Below, piece after piece: positions 57,258 through 62,604 of a stretch of 62,604 nt of DNA; the stretch's first letter is position 1; each line of letters opens with the position of its first letter. Below the pieces are notes generated by a model. The model was given only the letters and a program-made list of their open reading frames with translations. It was not told the DNA's origin and ran no database searches. Origin of the DNA: Eubacterium sp. Lineage in GTDB: Bacteria; Bacillota; Clostridia; Oscillospirales; Acutalibacteraceae. A program made the position numbers and the translations under genes. The DNA lies in contig JAFLSA010000002.1 of NCBI GenBank assembly GCA_022511185.1, forward strand, positions 1-62,604. Reading direction: 5' to 3'.

Positions 57258-57953
57258 TTACAATAAAGAATTCATTTTACAAATTTCAAAAGTGGAGTCG
57301 GTATGAGTGATACAGAAAAACTGAACACATTCCGTTAAAATTTTAAAATCTGGATTATTTTTAAATTTTTCATAGTCATTCCATTGTTTACTTCCTTTGA
57401 AAAAGCAAATTGCCGGAACAATCTTTCCGTAATTTCTAACTTGATAATTTGAGATTTCTGAATAAGTTAAAATCTCAGCCACCATGCGTACTAAAGTTTC
57501 TTTGCTTTTTTCAGGCTTCAGTTCAACAGCATAAATGATGTTGTCTTTATTATTTTTTATCAGCAAATCAAATCCGCCGACTTTATCCCAAACTTCTTCC
57601 ATAGGTACTTCGTAATCGAGTATTTCATAGTCACTATTATTTTTCCAACGATCTATAAAGTTACATTTCTTGCATTTGAGCGTTTGTTTATCGTCAAGAA
57701 CATTATAATAATACATACATCGACAAATTCGTTTTTCCGTGACACGAATATGATCCTTATCTTTACTGACATATGTGCATTTTTTATGTTTTGGATGATG
57801 CTGATTATATTTTTGAGTAGCACCCTCCAATAAAAATTCCTTTAATGATCCTTTCTTCATCGCATCATCTTTAATTGCTTTACTTAATAATTTAATGTTT
57901 TCCAAATATTCAGTTTCATTTCGATGGTTTATGTTTTTAGTATCCTTATACAT
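57258..57953 (-). CDS. Hypothetical protein with zinc-ribbon-like cysteines and PD-(D/E)XK-like motif
   Basis: CRCMYYYNVLDDKQTLKCKKCNF; GGFDLLIKNNKDNIIYAVELKPEK. Confidence 0.55.
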   Translation of the reverse strand: MYKDTKNINHRNETEYLENIKLLSKAIKDDAMKKGSLKEFLLEGATQKYNQHHPKHKKCTYVSKDKDHIRVTEKRICRCMYYYNVLDDKQTLKCKKCNFIDRWKNNSDYEILDYEVPMEEVWDKVGGFDLLIKNNKDNIIYAVELKPEKSKETLVRMVAEILTYSEISNYQVRNYGKIVPAICFFKGSKQWNDYEKFKNNPDFKILTECVQFFCITHTDSTFEICKMNSLL

Positions 57954-57999
57954 TTCTATTTTCTCCTATTTAAATTTTCATTATTTCTTCCGATTTTAT

Positions 58000-58074
58000 T
58001 AGCATTATAACATTTGTTCATTAAATTTTCAACTTGTGCGCTCAAAACGAAGGAATAGGGAGAAAAAACGGACT
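58000..58074. repeat. Intergenic repeat copy 2 (promoter region of 57258-57953 ORF)
   Basis: TAGCATTATAAC...AACTTGTGCGCTCAAAACGAAGGAATAGGGAGAAAAAACGGACT; reverse strand has TTGAAA-N17-TATAAT. Confidence 0.65.
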
Positions 58075-58175
58075 GTCCCGATTTTTATAATTAATATTTT
58101 TTATTAATTAAGGTTTTAATAAAAGGCGTGCTACAATGGCCTTACCAAACAAAAATTTATTGGAGGGATAAGAAT

Positions 58176-59024
58176 TTGGATGAAATGATAACTTATTCGC
58201 CTGAATTGCAAAGTCTTATTGATACGTGGCACCGTGCCACTGATTTAAACGATGCTAATGCCGAGTTTGACCTTGCAAGTGTTCTTTTAAAAAGCGAGCA
58301 AAAAACTGCACTCAAAAAAGCATTTGCGTTGTTTAAGAAGCTGGCGAGGCAAGACTATACTACGGTACAGACAGATGCACGGTATATGCTCGGCAAGTGC
58401 TACGAAAACGGATACGGCATCCAAAAAAGCTATCAGCGAGCAATTCAGTGGTATGAAAAAGCTGAAAAAAATATCAGCGAAGATTTAATAAACAATCCTG
58501 ACCCTGTCGGAGATGCAGCGCACAAGGCTCTTGAAAAGGCTCTTGAAGAAGAGTATGATATTGACGAGGCTCTTGATGATATCCTTTACGGGAAAATAAC
58601 ACCCGAAATACTTGATTGTTTAACGGATGCGGCCGAAAGCGGAGACGTCGATTCACAAAAATACTTAATGGATTTATATGACTTGGGATATGGCAGAATA
58701 AAACCGGATGAAGAAGAATGCGCCTATTGGGCTCAAAAAGCGGCCGAAAACGGAGATATAGAAGCGATGGGAAAATTGGGAAATCATTATTATTTCGGCA
58801 GTGGTGTGGAGCGGGATTTTAAAAAGGCATTCTATTGGTTGGAAAAAGCTGCGGCACTTGGATGCGAATCTGCGGTTTATCGGTTAGGAGCACATTATAA
58901 ATCGTTCAATAACTACAAAGAGGCGGTAAAATGGTACAGAGCATACGCATGGTTACGTATAAAGTGGCGCAATAACAGGCTTGGTTGGGAAAAAGGAAGG
59001 CCTTCCAAGCCGAGTAAGCTATAA
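58176..59024 (+). CDS. Sel1-repeat (SLR/TPR-like) protein
   Basis: ARYMLGKCYENGYGIQKSYQRAIQWYEKAE, AMGKLGNHYYFGSGVERDFKKAFYWLEKAA; likely TTG start at 58176 with GGAGGG RBS (ORF opens at 58128). Confidence 0.85.
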   Translation: MDEMITYSPELQSLIDTWHRATDLNDANAEFDLASVLLKSEQKTALKKAFALFKKLARQDYTTVQTDARYMLGKCYENGYGIQKSYQRAIQWYEKAEKNISEDLINNPDPVGDAAHKALEKALEEEYDIDEALDDILYGKITPEILDCLTDAAESGDVDSQKYLMDLYDLGYGRIKPDEEECAYWAQKAAENGDIEAMGKLGNHYYFGSGVERDFKKAFYWLEKAAALGCESAVYRLGAHYKSFNNYKEAVKWYRAYAWLRIKWRNNRLGWEKGRPSKPSKL

Positions 59025-59052
59025 AAAAATTATGAATCAAAGGAGTTTTACT

Positions 59053-59220
59053 ATGGATTTGAAAAATGTATCAACAAAAGAGCTTGTGGAAGAATTAGCA
59101 AGCAGAGAGGCAGTTGAAAAGATAGCCGTTGCACCGTATGAGCCGTGTTCTATCACCGTAGGCGATCAGAAAATCTACGATGACGGCGGTCCGGTTGTGA
59201 TACTAAGAATTTGGGATTAA
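59053..59220 (+). CDS. BC1881-family-like small protein
   Basis: MDLKNVSTKELVEELASREAVEKIAVAPYEPCSITVGDQ...GPVVILRIWD resembles phage-associated BC1881 proteins; AAAGGAG RBS. Confidence 0.5.
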   Translation: MDLKNVSTKELVEELASREAVEKIAVAPYEPCSITVGDQKIYDDGGPVVILRIWD

Positions 59221-59236
59221 AAAGGAGAAATTTAAA

Positions 59237-60028
59237 ATGACAACATTGGAAAAAAAGGTTAGTGAACTCATTGATATTAAAGGAAGTGATGAAACCAGCA
59301 GATCTCAACGAATAAAAAAGCTGCAGGAAATAGGTGCCGAATTACTTACAAAGTACGAAATAAGAGTAAATAATATTACTATTGAACCTTTACGAGTAGA
59401 GCCATATTTTTTCAAAAAAAATGTTTTTGAAGACAAATTCATTCATCGGAAAGTGTTGGAAAACGGAATATGCTATGGACCGAGCCAACGAGATCGTTTT
59501 GGAAAATTATATATCCATAAAGGCTTTTCAGGAGTTGACATCGTTTTATCTAATAGCGAAGAATATGCATTTTCGTTTTTGATAAAAAGATCGCGAATTT
59601 TAATTGACAATAAAGTGGAATATCCGTTCGTCAAACAATATGATGTGGCAAAAATTCTCAAAAAGCATGGAATAACCGATGATTACGACAAAATGGTTTT
59701 ATTTGAAAAAGAATCTCCAAATAATACTATCGTGTTCAAGACGATAAGAAACGGTTTAAAGACAATTGCTGAACGACCGGATTTCAGTAAAGAAGAACAA
59801 AATTTGTATAACGATTTATTGATTTCTTCTTTTATTGAATTAAAAGAGCATACTTCTTCACAGCATGGTTTTGCAACAGGATACGGGGGTGACCGAGCGG
59901 TAATTGAATATCTAAAAGAATATAAATTGCTCCATCCTAATACGAGAATAAAAGAACTCGACAAACTTCGTAGAGAACTATATCCAAATGGAAGCAAGAC
60001 CGAATTTGAAAAGGTGTTTAATAAATAA
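59237..60028 (+). CDS. Conserved hypothetical protein
   Basis: 263-aa ORF with AAAGGAG RBS; no family recognised with confidence. Confidence 0.6.
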   Translation: MTTLEKKVSELIDIKGSDETSRSQRIKKLQEIGAELLTKYEIRVNNITIEPLRVEPYFFKKNVFEDKFIHRKVLENGICYGPSQRDRFGKLYIHKGFSGVDIVLSNSEEYAFSFLIKRSRILIDNKVEYPFVKQYDVAKILKKHGITDDYDKMVLFEKESPNNTIVFKTIRNGLKTIAERPDFSKEEQNLYNDLLISSFIELKEHTSSQHGFATGYGGDRAVIEYLKEYKLLHPNTRIKELDKLRRELYPNGSKTEFEKVFNK

Positions 60029-60029
60029 T

Positions 60030-60836
60030 ATGCTTTACTTTTCTTCTCTCTTAAAAACAAACAAAATATATAAATCAGCGGCGGACAGAGTGTTCGCCGC
60101 ATTAGATTCTAATGGTATACAGTATGACTTTATCGACAACACCAAAGATATCTGGCTTCGGGATTTTATGCCTGTGATAACGAAATCGGGCAAATATGTA
60201 TCATTCCGATATGAGCCGAGTTATCTTGACGATTACCCCGACTTAAAAACCGATTTTGGTAAGGACATCAGCAGTCAATTATCTTTGGATAACATTATCT
60301 ATTCTGATATAAACCTCGACGGCGGTAACGTGGTGTTCTCACCATCAAAAACGAAAGCTGTTATCAGCGATCGGGTGTTTTGGGGAAACAATAATTATTC
60401 CTCTGCCGAGTTGGTGCGGGAGTTAGAACAGCTCTTGGAAGCACAGGTAATTATCATCCCATCACTTCGCTCTGATATGACCGGTCACGCTGACGGTATG
60501 GTTCGATTTATAGACGAGGGTACCGCTGTTGGCAATGTATCTCATTCGCTTTTCGGACTGGAGGCGCATATCAAAACAACTTTGCGTAATCACGGGATTG
60601 AGGTTTACGATTTTCCGTATTTTGATTCAAAAGGCGACAGTGCCGTCGGATGTTATCTGAATTTTTTAGAAACTGAGAAGCATCTGTTTTTGCCTGTATT
60701 TGATTCTGACACAGATAACGAAGCAATCGTCACTGCTGAAAATATTTTTGAAAAAATGATTGTACCAATCAATATCAACGAAATCGCTGAGCAAGGCGGT
60801 GTGCTAAACTGCATTAGTTGGGAATGCGAAAGATAA
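60030..60836 (+). CDS. Agmatine deiminase/peptidyl-arginine deiminase superfamily protein (short form)
   Basis: DIWLRDFMPV, NLDGGNVV, GHADGMVRFID, GCYLNFL motifs; ~268 aa. ORF opens at 59988. Confidence 0.8.
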   Translation: MLYFSSLLKTNKIYKSAADRVFAALDSNGIQYDFIDNTKDIWLRDFMPVITKSGKYVSFRYEPSYLDDYPDLKTDFGKDISSQLSLDNIIYSDINLDGGNVVFSPSKTKAVISDRVFWGNNNYSSAELVRELEQLLEAQVIIIPSLRSDMTGHADGMVRFIDEGTAVGNVSHSLFGLEAHIKTTLRNHGIEVYDFPYFDSKGDSAVGCYLNFLETEKHLFLPVFDSDTDNEAIVTAENIFEKMIVPININEIAEQGGVLNCISWECER

Positions 60837-60938
60837 AATGTAAATTATATAAAAAATAGATAGTTATGAGTAATTTTTGTCCCATAAGATATTGTATTAT
60901 CTTCTCAAAAGCTGTAAGATGAATTTGAGGTGAATAAT

Positions 60939-61988
60939 ATGGCAAACAAAAAACAAATCATAATCAACATTCTTGACATTCTCAAAAGATATACTGATGA
61001 AGACCACAGACTTTCGCAAAGGGAAATCGCTGAAATTCTAAAGAATGAATACAATATGACAGTTGAAAGAAAATCTGTTAAGCGCAATCTGTCAAATCTT
61101 CTTGAGTTCGGCTACCCTATCGAATACAGCGAGTCTGTCCGTATGGTGCCTAATAAGGTTACAGGCGAGCTCGAGGAAAGCTATATGCTGTCTGATTTTT
61201 ATCTTGAGCGTGATTTTTCAGATGCCGAGCTTCGCCTGCTTATTGACAGTATTCTGTTTTCAAAGCATATTCCATACAGTCAATGCAAGGATTTAATCAA
61301 AAAGTTAGAAAGTCTATCCAATAAGTATTTCGAATCAAAGGTTAAGCATATCCGCACTCTGCCGGAGAACAAGCATGCCAACAAGCAGTTATTCTATACA
61401 ATTGATATTCTTGACGAGGCTATCAGCAAGGAAAAACAGGTTAAGTTTCATTATGCTGAATATGGTACGGACAAAAAACTGCATAATCGTTTAGACCATA
61501 ACGGCAATCAAAGAGAATACATAATCAATCCGTATCAGATTGTTGCCACGGACGGCAGATACTATCTGATTTGCAACTATGATAAATATGATAATTTGTC
61601 AAATTACAGAGTTGACAGGATTACCGATATAGAGCTTCTTGACACTCCAACAAAGCCTGTGCGTGATGTCAAGGGTGCTGAGAACGGTTTTGACCTTTCA
61701 AAGCATATGGCAGAGCATATTTATATGTTTACAGGTGATACTGTCAGAGCCGAGTTTATCGCAGAAAAATATATCATCAGTGATATTATTGACTTTTTCG
61801 GAAATGACGTAGTTTTCTCAAATGAAACGGAGGATAAGGTCACAGTTAAAGTAACAGTGAACGAACAGGATATGCGCTTTTGGGCATTGCTGTACGCTTT
61901 GCAGATTAAAGTCACTTCCCCGCCTTCACTTGTTGAAAATGTGAAAAAAGATATAATGCAAGCAGCAGAGAAATATAAAGGAGAATGA
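60939..61988 (+). CDS. WYL-domain transcriptional regulator
   Basis: N-terminal HTH (HRLSQREIAEILKNEYNMTVERKSVKRNLSNLLEFGYPI), WYL-type region INPYQIVATDGRYYLICNYDKYDNLSNYRVDRITDIELLDTP. Confidence 0.88.
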   Translation: MANKKQIIINILDILKRYTDEDHRLSQREIAEILKNEYNMTVERKSVKRNLSNLLEFGYPIEYSESVRMVPNKVTGELEESYMLSDFYLERDFSDAELRLLIDSILFSKHIPYSQCKDLIKKLESLSNKYFESKVKHIRTLPENKHANKQLFYTIDILDEAISKEKQVKFHYAEYGTDKKLHNRLDHNGNQREYIINPYQIVATDGRYYLICNYDKYDNLSNYRVDRITDIELLDTPTKPVRDVKGAENGFDLSKHMAEHIYMFTGDTVRAEFIAEKYIISDIIDFFGNDVVFSNETEDKVTVKVTVNEQDMRFWALLYALQIKVTSPPSLVENVKKDIMQAAEKYKGE

Positions 61989-61990
61989 TT

Positions 61991-62604
61991 ATGAACAAAA
62001 AAACAAAAACCGAACAGCTTGAAAGGCTTTTTGAAGAATGGCAACAAGAACAGATTAATGAGCCAAAAGAAACTTTGGATAAAACGATGCTAAAAGATGC
62101 AAAGATAGTTCGTTTTAATTCTTTTTGCAAGGATGGAATAATCTGTGAAGAACAGTTTGAAAAAGAAAAAATAAAGGTTCTTTTTATTGGAAATGAACCA
62201 AATATCGATAACAAAAAAGATATAGAAGATTGGAAAAAGGGTAAAGAGTTTCCTCTTGTAACATCACAAATATCTGATTTTAACAATTATTTCGATGAAC
62301 ATCACGATGATTGGACGGGTAAATTAAGGCAAAGGATATGTGAAGTCATCTATCCTGCCATGTTAGAACCACACAAAAATGCATTTCCCGTAGAAAACGG
62401 TTGGGTAAATGCTAAAAAAATTGCATTTATGAATTTAAATAAACGTGGCGGAAAAGGCAATATAGAAGATCATTTAAAGAATTATTGCAATGAGTACAAA
62501 GAATACATCAAAAAGGAAATAAGCATTATTAATCCCGATATTATTATCTGGCTCGGAAAAAGTTCTTTTGATATGTGCAACAACACATTGTTTGATAACA
62601 ACTG
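61991..62604 (+). CDS. Uracil-DNA-glycosylase-fold-like protein, truncated at window edge
   Basis: MNKKTKTEQLERLFEEWQQEQINEPKE...KVLFIGNEPN...IINPDIIIWLGKSSFDM; open to the end of the window. Confidence 0.45.
   Translation, partial: MNKKTKTEQLERLFEEWQQEQINEPKETLDKTMLKDAKIVRFNSFCKDGIICEEQFEKEKIKVLFIGNEPNIDNKKDIEDWKKGKEFPLVTSQISDFNNYFDEHHDDWTGKLRQRICEVIYPAMLEPHKNAFPVENGWVNAKKIAFMNLNKRGGKGNIEDHLKNYCNEYKEYIKKEISIINPDIIIWLGKSSFDMCNNTLFDNN

Overview
Low-GC Firmicute chromosome segment, probably Clostridia / Ruminococcus-Oscillospiraceae-like (spoIIP, gpr, PolC-type polymerase, dockerin-like tail). The left edge carries a strong promoter reading leftwards, probably into an rRNA operon. Core blocks are spoIIP-gpr / rpsT, a four-gene methionine operon (metF, B12-synthase activation domain, metH, Rrf2 regulator), rplM-rpsI, htpG with a perfect CIRCE operator, carbohydrate genes (GH30, GH31, esterase, GPH transporter), a 2388-aa VWA-like surface protein and a PolC-like polymerase. 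A ~16.9 kb mobilizable element (about 12775-29715) is inserted in the 3' end of rpsI. It has 18-bp direct repeats (AGTTCTCAAAGAGATAAT) at both ends and encodes a tyrosine integrase, XRE regulator, excisionase-like protein, MobC/MobL-type relaxase and TnpV. Its cargo looks like a defence island: a BcgI-like restriction-methylase plus S subunit co-directional with a Shedu/DUF4263 nuclease, an AbiEi antitoxin with a deleted AbiEii toxin, a DUF4365-like protein, and an apparently undescribed ~1020-aa fusion of metallophosphoesterase + cupin + helical repeat + MoaA-like radical SAM. The fusion protein is the best candidate for a new system. Two tRNA-Leu-like 3'-half/att-like sequences flank the DUF4365 gene, suggesting nested or cassette-like acquisition. 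All calls come from reading the sequence and the supplied translations; no database search was run.
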